Positions 44,821 through 54,445 of a DNA stretch of 64,000 nt are shown here, in pieces; the stretch's first letter is position 1, and every line of letters starts with the position of its first letter. Below the pieces are notes generated by a model, which saw only the letters and a list, made by a program, of their open reading frames with translations, was not told the DNA's origin and searched no databases. Origin of the DNA: Lactonifactor longoviformis DSM 17459. GTDB taxonomy: Bacteria; Bacillota; Clostridia; Lachnospirales; Lachnospiraceae. Made by a program: the position numbers and the translations under genes. The stretch spans positions 1 to 64,000 of the forward strand of contig NZ_FQVI01000015.1 in NCBI RefSeq assembly GCF_900129135.1, written 5' to 3'.

Positions 44821-46413
44821 ATGGATACTTATTATGCAAGTATATTTAACGAGGTGTTTGGACCCATTATGGTTGGCACGTCAAGTTCGCATACTGCAGG
44901 CCCGTATCGAATTGGAGCTACTGCCCGTATGCTGCTGGGAGGGAATATTCAGCAGGCAAGAATTTCATTTGACCCCAACAGTTCGTATGCAGCCTATTAT
45001 AAATTACAGTGGTCGGACAGAGGGTTCACAGCCGGGCTGCTGGGGATTGAGATAGACAGCGAGGAGATGACAGATGCACTGGACATTGCCCGTGAGAAAG
45101 GGGTAGAGATTCAGTTTGTGAAAGAGCCGAAGGAGAACAAACAGCCGAATTATGCCTGCTTGGAATTGACAGGAGAAAATGGAGACAAGATGACGCTGGG
45201 CACTACCTCCATTGGCGGCGGAGCCATAGAGATTGTGGAGATTGACCAATGCCCCATTTGTATAAAAGGTGACTTTAACACGCTTTTTCTCTATCTGGAA
45301 AAGGATGCGCAAAATAATGTGATTGAAAAACAGGCGTCGGAAATTATTCCGGATGAATGCAGAATAAAAGAGAGTATAGGAAAGAACAGAAAAATTCTTT
45401 ATCTGGAGACCAGGGCAGAGCTGGATGAGGCACAGCTGCATGCATTTTCCGGGCTGCAAGGTGTTTCCTGCGTGAGGTATGCAGAACATGTACTTCCGGT
45501 TTTATCCCGCTTCCGGTATGACAATATCCCCTTTAAAACAGCGGCAGAGGCGCTGGAATATGGGAAGGCACATAACATTGACAGTGCCGGCGAACTGGGG
45601 ATCGCTTATGAGATGGCACGCAGCGGCTATACCCGTGAAAAGGTTATAGATATTATGAAAAACATTATCAGAGTTATGAGGGAATCTGTAAAGAGAGGAA
45701 TAGAAACCATTACGGATGAAAAGGTAGGAGGACTTTACCCCTTACAGGCTGCACAAATGTACCGGAAGATCCGGGAGAAGAACATTAAGATGGCTGATCT
45801 TGGTGTGCTAAATGACATTGCATGCGTGGCCATCGGAGTTCTGGAATCTGTGGAAGTAGAACGGCCCGGTGCGGTTGTAGCATCCCCCACGGTTGGTTCG
45901 GTGGGAATTCTTCCGGCGGCAGTTGTCTATCTGGGGGACTATATGAAACTGGGTGAAGAGGAAATAGCCAAGGCAATGTTTGCTGCCGGAAGCGTTGGTA
46001 TCTTCGTCGCCCATCAGGCTACCTTCGGAGGGGAGGTGGCAGGATGCCAGGCAGAGTGCGGTTCAGCAAGTGCCATGGCTTCAGCAGGCGTGGTTGAACT
46101 GATGGGGGGAAGCGCCCGGCAGGCGTTTATGGCTGCGACTGTAACGCTTCAGAATATATTAGGTTTAATCTGTGATGCCGTATCAGTAGGATATGAGCCC
46201 TGCAATGCCAGGAATGCTATGGCTGTGTCCAATGCGATTTCTACGGCCAATTTGGTCTTATGCGGTTTCTCTGTACAGATTCCGCTGGATGAGACCATAG
46301 AAACAATGAACCGCGTGGGCGGACAGCTCCCTGCGTGTCTAAAAGGAACGTACGGAGGGCTCTGCTGTACTCCCACAGGACAAAAAATTGCGGATTTTTG
46401 TGAGAATCGGTAA
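44821..46413 (+). CDS. sdaA: L-serine ammonia-lyase, iron-sulfur type, single chain
   Basis: This 530-residue enzyme turns L-serine into pyruvate and ammonia. The N-terminal half is the beta/ACT-like part (FNEVFGPIMVGTSSSHTAGP), the C-terminal half the catalytic alpha part with cysteines C409, C413, C451 and C461; three of these (C409, C451 and C461 by spacing) probably hold the [4Fe-4S] cluster that binds substrate. Many clostridia split this enzyme into two genes, so the fused form is a real feature. The ribosome site is AAAGGAGG. Confidence 0.93.
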   Translation: MDTYYASIFNEVFGPIMVGTSSSHTAGPYRIGATARMLLGGNIQQARISFDPNSSYAAYYKLQWSDRGFTAGLLGIEIDSEEMTDALDIAREKGVEIQFVKEPKENKQPNYACLELTGENGDKMTLGTTSIGGGAIEIVEIDQCPICIKGDFNTLFLYLEKDAQNNVIEKQASEIIPDECRIKESIGKNRKILYLETRAELDEAQLHAFSGLQGVSCVRYAEHVLPVLSRFRYDNIPFKTAAEALEYGKAHNIDSAGELGIAYEMARSGYTREKVIDIMKNIIRVMRESVKRGIETITDEKVGGLYPLQAAQMYRKIREKNIKMADLGVLNDIACVAIGVLESVEVERPGAVVASPTVGSVGILPAAVVYLGDYMKLGEEEIAKAMFAAGSVGIFVAHQATFGGEVAGCQAECGSASAMASAGVVELMGGSARQAFMAATVTLQNILGLICDAVSVGYEPCNARNAMAVSNAISTANLVLCGFSVQIPLDETIETMNRVGGQLPACLKGTYGGLCCTPTGQKIADFCENR

Positions 46414-46418
46414 ATGTC

Positions 46419-46453
46419 AGGGGCTGCGGCACTATATAAGTGCGGCAGCCTCT
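46419..46453 (+). terminator. Hairpin after sdaA
   Basis: Positions 46419-46433 pair with 46439-46453 (one wobble, one mismatch) around a 5-base loop, followed by TGTTT. It lies six bases after the sdaA stop. The rest of the gap to 46659 holds a TATAAT (46527-46532) without a good -35 and no gene. Confidence 0.6.
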
Positions 46454-46659
46454 GTTTGGGAAGAGAGAAAATAAAATATTTCTAGTTTACTATGTCAAAA
46501 CTAGTGAAATTGATGCAGTTATCTTGTATAATGAATTGTAAAAACAATGTTAAATCCATGTAAATGAAATGATACCCTCTTTTTTTCGAATCTAAGCCAC
46601 GTAAAGTAAGGCGGTAATGCCAGGGCGGGAATTCGGAGAGCGGGCATAGGAGAACTCAT

Positions 46660-47655
46660 ATGAATCAGGCAATGAAGAGCAGATGCGAATTATTTGTACA
46701 GAACAGAAATGAAATCCGTAGCCGTTTCGGCTGGGAGAGCAGTTATATGTATCCACTGTCCGCAAGCATTTTTACAGGCAGAAATATGCCGGTCAATATT
46801 GAGCGGATGGAGGAATGCAAAAAGCTGTTAATGCAGGAGACAGGACCCTTCTCCAATTTTCGGGGTATCTCCAGGTTAGCGATTATATCTCTGCTGGCGG
46901 CAGATGCGGACCCGGAGAGGAGACTTAAAAACTCCCTGAGAGCTTACGGGGAGTTAAAAAATGAATTCTATTCCTCCCCATATCTGCCTGTTACAGCGAT
47001 TATTACAGCTGACATGGTCCAGCCGGAGGAATACAGCGAGGTTGCCCGGCGTACCAGGCGTATCTATGACCTTATGAAAAAAGAACATCCGCTTTTGACC
47101 TCCGGCGAGGACAGCAGTATGGCGGTACTGCTTGCCTTGTCTAATAAGGATGAAAGACTGGCGGTAGAAGAGATGGAAGAGTCTTACAAAGTACTTAGAG
47201 AACATTTTTTTTCCGGAAATGCCGTTCAGTCCCTGAGCCATGTGCTGACTCTCGGAGAGGGAACTCCCGGGGCTAAATGCCGCAAATCTATTGAGCTTTT
47301 TGAAAAACTTAAATCCGCCGGCTGCAGATACGGTACAGGATATGAGCTGCCTACTCTGGGAATATTGGCCCTTTTGGATGCCGGAACCGAGCAGATAGCT
47401 TCAGAGGCTGCGGAGGTGAACGACTACCTGAAGACCCAGAAAGGTTTCGGGGCTTTTGGAATTGGAGCAAAACAGCGTGTGATGTATGCCGGAATGCTGG
47501 TTGCAGATGAACATATGACAGGGGAAACGAAAGCTCTGAATACAGCGGCAATAAGCGGAACCATTTCCATCATTGCTGCGCAGGAAGCGGCGCTGCTGGC
47601 TGCTATTGCGGCGAGCACTGCTGCCGCGTCCGCTTCATCCGGCGCAAGTGATTAG
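46660..47655 (+). CDS. DUF4003 family protein
   Basis: The 331-residue protein is helical and soluble, beginning MNQAMKSRCELFVQNRNEI and containing the family-like LSASIFTGRN and YGTGYELPTLGILALLD segments. The C-terminus is a low-complexity Ala/Ser stretch (LLAAIAASTAAASASSGASD). I assign DUF4003 from memory; its function is unknown. It precedes the secreted metalloprotease by 70 bases without a clear terminator, so co-expression is possible. Confidence 0.75.
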   Translation: MNQAMKSRCELFVQNRNEIRSRFGWESSYMYPLSASIFTGRNMPVNIERMEECKKLLMQETGPFSNFRGISRLAIISLLAADADPERRLKNSLRAYGELKNEFYSSPYLPVTAIITADMVQPEEYSEVARRTRRIYDLMKKEHPLLTSGEDSSMAVLLALSNKDERLAVEEMEESYKVLREHFFSGNAVQSLSHVLTLGEGTPGAKCRKSIELFEKLKSAGCRYGTGYELPTLGILALLDAGTEQIASEAAEVNDYLKTQKGFGAFGIGAKQRVMYAGMLVADEHMTGETKALNTAAISGTISIIAAQEAALLAAIAASTAAASASSGASD

Positions 47656-47725
47656 GTAAAGAGGCCGATGATGACAGAATAAATCAAAAAACGGCCGGAA
47701 AAGCGTGATAGACAGGAGGTTATCT

Positions 47726-50700
47726 ATGAAAAAGAAAACGAAAACAGCAGTCTGTCTGCTGATACTCACATTGCTGTCAGGCAGCCTGTTATCGCCTGTC
47801 TGTACATCAGCCGCCTCCCGGAAGGAGGAAGTCAGAGAATTTGCTAATCTGGTTGTATTTGTACAGTTTGAACCTCTCACTGAAAAGAACTTTGTAAAAG
47901 ATAAAGCCGAAGAAATATTTAAACTGTGGGAGGATCCGGGATACGGCACTTCTCTCTCCAGTTACCTTACTGAGATTTCTTACGGAAAATTCCAGGTACA
48001 TAATATTTTTCCCCAGTATGACGGCGGCTCTTTTACTCCTTATGTGATTCCGCCGGAGTCGTCTTCTGATGAATATTCTCTGGTTGATTATGTAATCAAT
48101 CAGATCCAGACATCAGAGGCTCTGGATTACGATGGGGACGGAACGGTGGACAATCTGGTAATTGTGGCAGATAAGCCCTTTTCTGATGATCGGGGGAACC
48201 CTTTTTATTCCCACAAGGCTAATTATGACGGCAGCGGGACCATCGGAGGAAAGGAAGTCTTTTCTTACAATATGCTGAACGGATACAGTGTATTTGAGGA
48301 CAGCATAAGCAGGGAGGGCGTTATCTGCCACGAATTTCTGCACTCCATAGGATTTCCCGACTTATACAGAGACAGTGCGTCAGATGACAGTCCGGTGGGT
48401 ACCTGGGATCTTATGGCAAGCTCTTCCATCTATCTTCAGTATCCGCTTGCTTACCTGCGCCAGTCTGTCGCCGGCTGGACGCAAATAGATACTATTACGG
48501 AATCTGCACAGGGATTGATTTTGGACACCCAGACAAATGCGGAAGGAACTCATGCATATATTCTGAAGTCCCCTCTTTCCTCCAACGAATTTTTTGTGGT
48601 GGAATACAGGAAAAAGCCGGTTTATGATTTCAGCAGCAAGCCTTTGGATATTAAGATTCCTGGAAGCGGACTGATTATCTACCGCGTAAATACCAAGGTT
48701 GCCGGTCTGACAAATTTTGCTTCCAGGGATGACGGTGTCTACATTTTTCGGCCGGGCGTGACAGATGAACAGTATTGTTCCAAAGATCTCAGTCAGTCTT
48801 TTCTGTCTGCGGCTCCGGAGATAAACCGCACGTCCTTTGGATCTGCCGATTTTACAAGAACCATTGCAGACAATACGCCGGAAGAAAGTATAATAAGCTT
48901 TTCGGATGGAAGTAATTCAGGAATTGTAATAAAAAATGTGAGTGCCGGAGGGGGAGAGAGCATTACCTTTGACGTTGAATTCGGGGACCCCGGGGAACTG
49001 GAGCTGTGGGACACCTGCGGCATGGATACAGATTTCGCTTTCACCTCCCAGCTCTCTGCCGCTATTCATTCATCCGATGATATCTATGCTGTCCATGACG
49101 ATGAAGAAACTGTGTATCTGTCCCATTGGGATAATAGCAGCTGGAGCAAAGCCGCTCCCGGACTCCAGGCGGCCGCAGCCGGAAGCGAACGGCTGTTATT
49201 TTACAGGGATATCCCCTGCATATTGTATACCAGCCAGAGGGACGGAAGCAGCACCCTTTTTGCTGCTATGTTCATAAATGGCAGCTGGGAAACTATACCA
49301 TTAGCGTCCAACGTATATAACAGAGACTACCAGGCCGCTGCCGCCGGAGACAGTCTATACATTTCCTATACGGATACGCTGGAGGAAACCCCGGATCTGA
49401 AGCTAATAAGATTTCAGCCCGAAAGCAGAGAGGTTATCTCTGTAAGTCTGGGGGAGAGATATAATCCATCCATACAGGCGGAGGGTGACACCGCATATCT
49501 GGCGGCCCGCTCTTTTCCGGACAACCAGATTTCTGTATATAAAATAGCAGGTGATACATCTATAGAAGAACTGCCGGCACCTGAAGCTGCATCCAGTATC
49601 TTTGCGGTTTCTCCTGGGGAGGAAGGGTCGGTTTACCTCTGTGCGGCTATTGACGGCGGAGATGGACAGACACTTCAGGCATACCGGTTTTCTGAAGGAA
49701 ACTGGTATGCGGCAGGTGATTTTGCAATGACAGCACGTGGAATCGTTTGTGATTTGACGGTGGCCGGAGGGATTCCGTATGCGGCAGTTATGCAGGCTTC
49801 CTCTGGTGAGAGCTGCAAAGTCTCCGTGTATCGGTATAAGGATGCTGTATGGGAACCCTTTGGAGGCGCGGTGGATCGTTCGGTAGATACCGCCTCTTAT
49901 CCTGAGGTCGCTCTTCATACAGATAATGAATATATCTATATAGCATATACCAATTATCCCGGCGCTTTTTTGAAAAAAAAGAAACTGGAGGAGTCTTCCG
50001 GCACAGACGTACCGGATCCCACGGAGAATCCAGTGGTGAGGATTACCTGCATTCCTCCGGCCAAAAGGCAATATGAGACAGGGGAACAGCTGGATACATC
50101 AGGGATGGCAGTACAGGCAGTTCTGGCGGATAATACAGTCATGGCTCTGAATGATTCCCAGTATCGAATCTCAGGCTTTGACTCTTCCCGCACAGGCAGT
50201 CAAACCATAAAAGTTTCTTACAGTGAAAATATATACTGTTATTTTACTGTGAGTATTGCTGAAAAGACAGTGGTTCCGCCTCCTGCAAAAAAAGAGGGAT
50301 GGGTACAAAACAGTGAGGGCTGGAGGTATCTGTATGCGGACGGTACGTATCCTATTTCCCGCTGGGCGCTGATTGAAGACCGATGGTATTATTTTAATAA
50401 TCGCGGCTGCAGGCAAACCGGGTGGCTGAAGCTAGGGAACACCTGGTATTACCTGAAGGAGAGCGGAGCAATGGCCACGGGCTGGCTGAAGCTAGGGAAC
50501 ACCTGGTATTACCTGAAAGAAAGCGGAGCGATGGCCACGGGCTGGCTGAAGCTAGGGAACACCTGGTATTACCTGAAAGAGAGCGGAGCGATGGCCACGG
50601 GCTGGCTGAAGCTAGGGAACACCTGGTATTACCTGAAAGGAAGCGGAGCAATGGCCACAGGCTGGCTGAAGCTAGGGAACACCTGGTATTACCTGAAAGG

Positions 50701-50905
50701 AAGCGGAGCAATGGCCACGGGCTGGCTGAAGCTAGGGAACACCTGGTATTACCTGAAAGGAAGCGGAGCGATGGCCGCAGGCTGGCTGAAGCTTGGAAGT
50801 ACCTGGTATTACCTGAAGGAGAGCGGAGCAATGGCCACAGGCTGGTTACAGATTGGAAAAAGCCGTTATTATTTTAATGCCGGAGGTGCCTGGATTCCAA
50901 GGTGA
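47726..50905 (+). CDS. Secreted M6-type metalloprotease with wall-binding repeats
   Basis: This 1059-residue protein has a signal peptide (MKKKTKTAVCLLILTLL..., cleavage near residue 30), an M6/InhA-like protease domain with zinc motif HEFLHSIGFPD (H202, E203, H206, G209, D212), a beta-rich middle region (about 420-760), a bacterial Ig-like domain (about 771-848) and a C-terminal run of about nine 20-residue choline/cell-wall-binding repeats (about 858-1059), seven nearly identical. It is likely surface-bound and cleaves host or bacterial proteins. ATG 47726 follows AGGAGGT; an earlier in-frame ATG lacks a site and would spoil the signal peptide. Confidence 0.9.
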   Translation: MKKKTKTAVCLLILTLLSGSLLSPVCTSAASRKEEVREFANLVVFVQFEPLTEKNFVKDKAEEIFKLWEDPGYGTSLSSYLTEISYGKFQVHNIFPQYDGGSFTPYVIPPESSSDEYSLVDYVINQIQTSEALDYDGDGTVDNLVIVADKPFSDDRGNPFYSHKANYDGSGTIGGKEVFSYNMLNGYSVFEDSISREGVICHEFLHSIGFPDLYRDSASDDSPVGTWDLMASSSIYLQYPLAYLRQSVAGWTQIDTITESAQGLILDTQTNAEGTHAYILKSPLSSNEFFVVEYRKKPVYDFSSKPLDIKIPGSGLIIYRVNTKVAGLTNFASRDDGVYIFRPGVTDEQYCSKDLSQSFLSAAPEINRTSFGSADFTRTIADNTPEESIISFSDGSNSGIVIKNVSAGGGESITFDVEFGDPGELELWDTCGMDTDFAFTSQLSAAIHSSDDIYAVHDDEETVYLSHWDNSSWSKAAPGLQAAAAGSERLLFYRDIPCILYTSQRDGSSTLFAAMFINGSWETIPLASNVYNRDYQAAAAGDSLYISYTDTLEETPDLKLIRFQPESREVISVSLGERYNPSIQAEGDTAYLAARSFPDNQISVYKIAGDTSIEELPAPEAASSIFAVSPGEEGSVYLCAAIDGGDGQTLQAYRFSEGNWYAAGDFAMTARGIVCDLTVAGGIPYAAVMQASSGESCKVSVYRYKDAVWEPFGGAVDRSVDTASYPEVALHTDNEYIYIAYTNYPGAFLKKKKLEESSGTDVPDPTENPVVRITCIPPAKRQYETGEQLDTSGMAVQAVLADNTVMALNDSQYRISGFDSSRTGSQTIKVSYSENIYCYFTVSIAEKTVVPPPAKKEGWVQNSEGWRYLYADGTYPISRWALIEDRWYYFNNRGCRQTGWLKLGNTWYYLKESGAMATGWLKLGNTWYYLKESGAMATGWLKLGNTWYYLKESGAMATGWLKLGNTWYYLKGSGAMATGWLKLGNTWYYLKGSGAMATGWLKLGNTWYYLKGSGAMAAGWLKLGSTWYYLKESGAMATGWLQIGKSRYYFNAGGAWIPR
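50421..50840 (+). repeat. Seven 60-bp tandem repeats coding wall-binding modules
   Basis: A 60-base unit encoding GWLKLGNTWYYLK plus SGAMATG repeats with exact phase from 50421, seven times; units differ mainly in GAGAGC/GGAAGC and silent third bases. A diverged eighth unit (GWLQIGKSRYYFN) follows to the stop. Near identity of DNA as well as protein indicates recent duplication or gene conversion. Because the unit is a multiple of three, other frames and the opposite strand are open across it too, without coding meaning. Confidence 0.95.
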
Positions 50906-51012
50906 ACCTCCGGCTGTATGCCGGCCGTACTTTACAGCGGCTGTTCCGGATTATAATACCTGGTCAGGAGCTGTGAAATGCGGCAATTCTTGTTAAAACT
51001 AAGGAGAAAATG

Positions 51013-52650
51013 ATGGAATTACTTTTGACGTTATTAGGCGGACTTGGTCTGTTTTTATTTGGTATGAATTTTATGAGCCAGGGGCTGCAGAAGGCAGCCG
51101 GGGCAAAACTAAGGAATATACTGGAGGCCATGACCAAGAATAAAATGATAGCGGTTTTTTTTGGCGCACTTTTTACTGCAATTATCCAGTCCTCAGGAGC
51201 AACTACGGTTATGGTTGTCAGCTTTGTCAACGCCGGAATCATGTCGCTTGCTCAGTCTGTGGGAATCATCTTTGGCGCAAATATCGGTACAACTATCACT
51301 TCTCAGCTGGTTGCTTTTAATCTCACAGGGGTTGCCCCATTTATCTTGTTTGTAGGCGCCGTATTTATGATGTTCGGCAGAAAACCCATGGTAAAAAAAA
51401 TAGGGGAAGTTATTCTGGGATTCGGGGCACTGTTTATGGGGATCAGTATGATGAAGGATGCTATGGCAGGACTTAGACAGTATCAGACGGTACTGCAGGT
51501 CCTTGGCAGCCTGGATAACCCGCTGCTTGGGATTCTGCTGGGCACTGTTCTGACTGTGATTGTGCAGAGCTCTTCTGTAACGGTAAGTATTCTGCTTCTA
51601 ATGGCAAGCCAGGGACTAGTGGGACTCCCAGTATGTTTTTATGTGATTTTAGGCTGTAATATCGGCTCCTGTACGCCGGCGGTCCTGGCCTGTCTGGAAG
51701 CAAAAAAAGATGCCCAGAGGGCGGCACTCATTCATGTATTATTCAATGTCTTCGGCATGATTATTATCGGGGGGCTGCTTGTCTTTGGCATGCAGTATTT
51801 TGAACCTTTTATCCTGAAAATTTCGGGTTCCGATGTGGGAAGATGCGTGGCAAATGCAGATACTTTTTATAAGACCTTTCAGACACTTTTGTTTTTGCCC
51901 CTCTCCACGCAGTTTGTGAAGCTGACAAAACGGCTGATTCCCGGCGAAGATAAGGAGAGCGAGGGCTATCAGCTTCTTTACATCGGAAAGCAGAATATCT
52001 TTTCTCCGTCTACTGCCGTGGTAGAGACGACACAGGAAATTGAGCGTATGGCAGTTCTCACCAAGGGGAATCTCAGCCTTTCCATGGAAGCTTTTTTTGA
52101 CGGAAATGAAGACAAGATCAGCAGGGTATATGAAACGGAAAAGCAGATAGACTTTTTAAGCCGGGAAATTACGGATTATCTGGTGCGCATCAATCAGCTG
52201 CAGCTGCCGGTGGCAGATGCTGAGCGGATCGGAGGATTGTTTCATGTGGTCAGTGATATTGAACGGATTGGGGACCATGCGGAAAATATTGCAGATGCGG
52301 CGGTAAAATGCAGAGAAGACGGCATTACATTTACCGAGAAGGGAGAGAAGGAAATTCTGGTAATGCACGGGAAGGCCATGGAGATTCTGGAAAAGTCTAT
52401 GGAAATGTTTACTTCTTTGGATCCCAGGAATCTTCCCGATATTCTGGAGCTTGAGGACAGCATTGATCATATGGAGCGGGAGCTGCAGGAGAACCATGTA
52501 AGGCGGATGGCGAAGGGAACCTGTTCTCCCATGGCGGGTATTATTTTCACGGATCTGGTGACCGGCCTGGAGCGTGTGGCCGATCATGCAACTAATATTG
52601 CTTTTTCTATCCTGGAAAAAGACCCGGAGGAAGAGAAGCAGTACATATAA
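51013..52650 (+). CDS. Na/Pi cotransporter family protein
   Basis: The protein of 545 residues has two Na/Pi-cotransporter repeats in the first 300 residues (TAIIQSSGATTVMVVSF and TVIVQSSSVTVSILLLM carry the paired QSS motif) with about eight to nine TM segments, and a C-terminal PhoU-like helical domain (about 340-530; DIERIGDHAENIAD, and LERVADHATNIAFS). It should import phosphate with sodium. ATG 51013 is six bases after AAGGAG; ATG 51010 is also possible. It converges on the glycosyltransferase gene with ten bases between them. Confidence 0.92.
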   Translation: MELLLTLLGGLGLFLFGMNFMSQGLQKAAGAKLRNILEAMTKNKMIAVFFGALFTAIIQSSGATTVMVVSFVNAGIMSLAQSVGIIFGANIGTTITSQLVAFNLTGVAPFILFVGAVFMMFGRKPMVKKIGEVILGFGALFMGISMMKDAMAGLRQYQTVLQVLGSLDNPLLGILLGTVLTVIVQSSSVTVSILLLMASQGLVGLPVCFYVILGCNIGSCTPAVLACLEAKKDAQRAALIHVLFNVFGMIIIGGLLVFGMQYFEPFILKISGSDVGRCVANADTFYKTFQTLLFLPLSTQFVKLTKRLIPGEDKESEGYQLLYIGKQNIFSPSTAVVETTQEIERMAVLTKGNLSLSMEAFFDGNEDKISRVYETEKQIDFLSREITDYLVRINQLQLPVADAERIGGLFHVVSDIERIGDHAENIADAAVKCREDGITFTEKGEKEILVMHGKAMEILEKSMEMFTSLDPRNLPDILELEDSIDHMERELQENHVRRMAKGTCSPMAGIIFTDLVTGLERVADHATNIAFSILEKDPEEEKQYI

Positions 52651-52660
52651 GGTTACAGGA

Positions 52661-53836
52661 TTAACGGGACCTGTTCATCACTTCGCAGACGGTATCTGCT
52701 GCTTTCGCAGCCCCGCCTGCCCGGGAGAAGCTGTCTGCCAGTTTTTGTGCACAGACTTTGAACCGGTCATTGCCAAGCACTTCCCGGACAGCGCTTTTCA
52801 GATCTTCAGAACGGGAGTGTTTCAGAGGAATGCCGGCCCCGGCAGCGGCAGCCTGGGCTGCCACAAGGCGCTGTTTCTCCTGCTGCGGGCAGAGCACCAT
52901 AGGGACTCCGTAGTACAGACTCTCGTTTACGCTGTTCATGCCGCAGTGGGTAATAAAGACATCGGTATTCTGCAGAACCCGGATCTGATCTACGCTCCGA
53001 AAAATATGGAAGTGTTCCGGAACCTGGTAAAAAGAGGAGATATCTGTTTTTTCGCCCACAGACATCACTATGTCCAGATTTTCTTTGCGAAACGCCTCAA
53101 TACAGTTTTGATAGAATCGCCGGTTCCTATTATTCACGGTACCTAAGGAGATATAGACACGCTGTCTTGTTCTGTTGTCGGGAGGGACGGAGATATGGTC
53201 AATGGAAGGTCCCACAAAGGCATACCGTTGGGAAAAGAGTTCTGCCATGGGCTGGAATTCTTTTGAGGTATAGACAATGGTGTCTGTATGGTTGTCGTTC
53301 TGTATGATGGAGATAAAATTCTCAATGGGGAATCCATTCCGGCGCAGCTGGGAAATTTTCCGGTTGATCCGGGGCATTCCGGTCAGAAGGCGCAGGGTTT
53401 CCGGCAGAGTTCCCTTCATCAGCTTGGCTGTATGTTCATTGAAGGCAAAGGTTGTGGTAGAGCACACCCAGGGAATGGCAAGCTTCCTGGCAAACAATTT
53501 TCCCCAGAAACACAGGGAATCAGTTACAATACAGTCAGGAGCTATATGGGTGAGCTCCCGGCAGACTTGTTCATTCAGAGCTATAGTAGTGTCGGCGACC
53601 ATCTCGATAAGGGCAGCAAAATCTTTTCCGATCTTTTTTTCGTCGGAGGACTTCAGCTCGGGCAAAGCATGATCACAGGGGATAAAATGGGCTCCTGTAT
53701 CCTCAATTTTTTCCCGGAAAGGTGCAAAAGAATAATACCATACCTCGTGTCCCCGTTTTACCAGCTCCCGCACAACTGCTATGGTGGGGTTGGTATGTCC
53801 GTAAGCCGGAATACAAAAATATACTACTTTTCCCAT
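52661..53836 (-). CDS. GT1 family UDP-glycosyltransferase, macrolide-type
   Basis: The 391-residue protein has the GT-B fold of MGT/YjiC enzymes: AYGHTNPTIAVVREL with the usual catalytic His (H14), and the nucleotide-sugar motif HCGMNSVNESLYYGVPMV (297-314) with PQQEKQ. Such enzymes glycosylate macrolides, flavonoids, lipids or other small hydrophobic molecules. It starts right after the stop of an XRE-AbrB regulator gene on the same strand, with AGGAGG inside the end of that gene, so the pair is translationally linked. A MerR/GyrI-like sensor diverges upstream, so response to a small molecule is plausible. Confidence 0.88.
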   Translation of the reverse strand: MGKVVYFCIPAYGHTNPTIAVVRELVKRGHEVWYYSFAPFREKIEDTGAHFIPCDHALPELKSSDEKKIGKDFAALIEMVADTTIALNEQVCRELTHIAPDCIVTDSLCFWGKLFARKLAIPWVCSTTTFAFNEHTAKLMKGTLPETLRLLTGMPRINRKISQLRRNGFPIENFISIIQNDNHTDTIVYTSKEFQPMAELFSQRYAFVGPSIDHISVPPDNRTRQRVYISLGTVNNRNRRFYQNCIEAFRKENLDIVMSVGEKTDISSFYQVPEHFHIFRSVDQIRVLQNTDVFITHCGMNSVNESLYYGVPMVLCPQQEKQRLVAAQAAAAGAGIPLKHSRSEDLKSAVREVLGNDRFKVCAQKLADSFSRAGGAAKAADTVCEVMNRSR

Positions 53837-54286
53837 CTATGTTTCCTCCTCTGTGATATCGCTGCACGCAACCCCCATCCTGCCTACGAATTTCATCAGC
53901 TCTCTCTGATGGACAATGCCCAGTCCCCGTTCTTCATCGCCCAGTATTAAGAGTTGATCTTCCGGACGGATGTGAAAGATTTCTCTGGCTTTTTTGGGTA
54001 TTACGATTTGGCCTCTCTCCCCTACTGTGACAGCTCCGAAAAAATATTTTCCTTTCATGGGAATCACAAGGCCGGAGTCTTCTTCCGAATGGTGAACGAG
54101 GTTATCAATTGTGACTCCGAATATTTCCGCCAGTTTTGCACAGCTTATCATATCAGGCATAGATTCCCCTGATTCCCACTTGGCCACTGACTGTCTGGAG
54201 ACGGAGAGCATTTCCGCAACCTCCTCCTGGGTATATTGATGCAGTTTTCTTAATCTATTTAGATTGGTTCCAATCATATTTTTCAT
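53837..54286 (-). CDS. XRE helix-turn-helix fused to an AbrB-type domain
   Basis: The 149-residue protein has an N-terminal XRE-type HTH (about 7-62; YTQEEVAEMLSVSRQSVAKW) and a C-terminal SpoVT/AbrB swapped-hairpin domain (about 82-126; VTVGERGQIVIPKKAREIF). Both halves are DNA-binding folds, so a single chain could contact two sites or use the AbrB part for assembly. The start MKNMIG (54286) follows AAAGG by 10 bases; earlier ATGs are less well spaced. The glycosyltransferase gene follows directly. Autoregulation and control of the transferase are likely. Confidence 0.85.
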   Translation of the reverse strand: MKNMIGTNLNRLRKLHQYTQEEVAEMLSVSRQSVAKWESGESMPDMISCAKLAEIFGVTIDNLVHHSEEDSGLVIPMKGKYFFGAVTVGERGQIVIPKKAREIFHIRPEDQLLILGDEERGLGIVHQRELMKFVGRMGVACSDITEEET

Positions 54287-54374
54287 ATTTATCATGCCTT
54301 TCATTTTTCCTACATTGTAGTTCTTTTTTGATTTAATGTCTATCAACGAATGATAACATTGATGTTATTTCCAG

Positions 54375-54405
54375 TTGACTCTCTCACAGTGTTATACTCT
54401 ATACT
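54375..54405 (+). promoter_or_regulatory. MerR-type promoter with a 19-base spacer
   Basis: TTGACT (54375-54380) and TATACT (54400-54405) are 19 bases apart. Long spacers of 19-20 bases are the mark of promoters twisted into activity by MerR-family activators, and the gene 40 bases downstream encodes one. A second TATACT at 54393-54398 is only 12 bases away and less suitable. Confidence 0.6.
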
Positions 54406-54445
54406 GACAGTGAGCTCAAAAACACATATATGTGGAGGTAGAAAC

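Noticed and set aside
50394-50877. Open frames on the minus strand and in a second plus frame across the 60-bp repeats
   Set aside because: A repeat unit divisible by three keeps any stop-free frame open; there are no ribosome sites, and the repeat protein frame is clearly the coding one.
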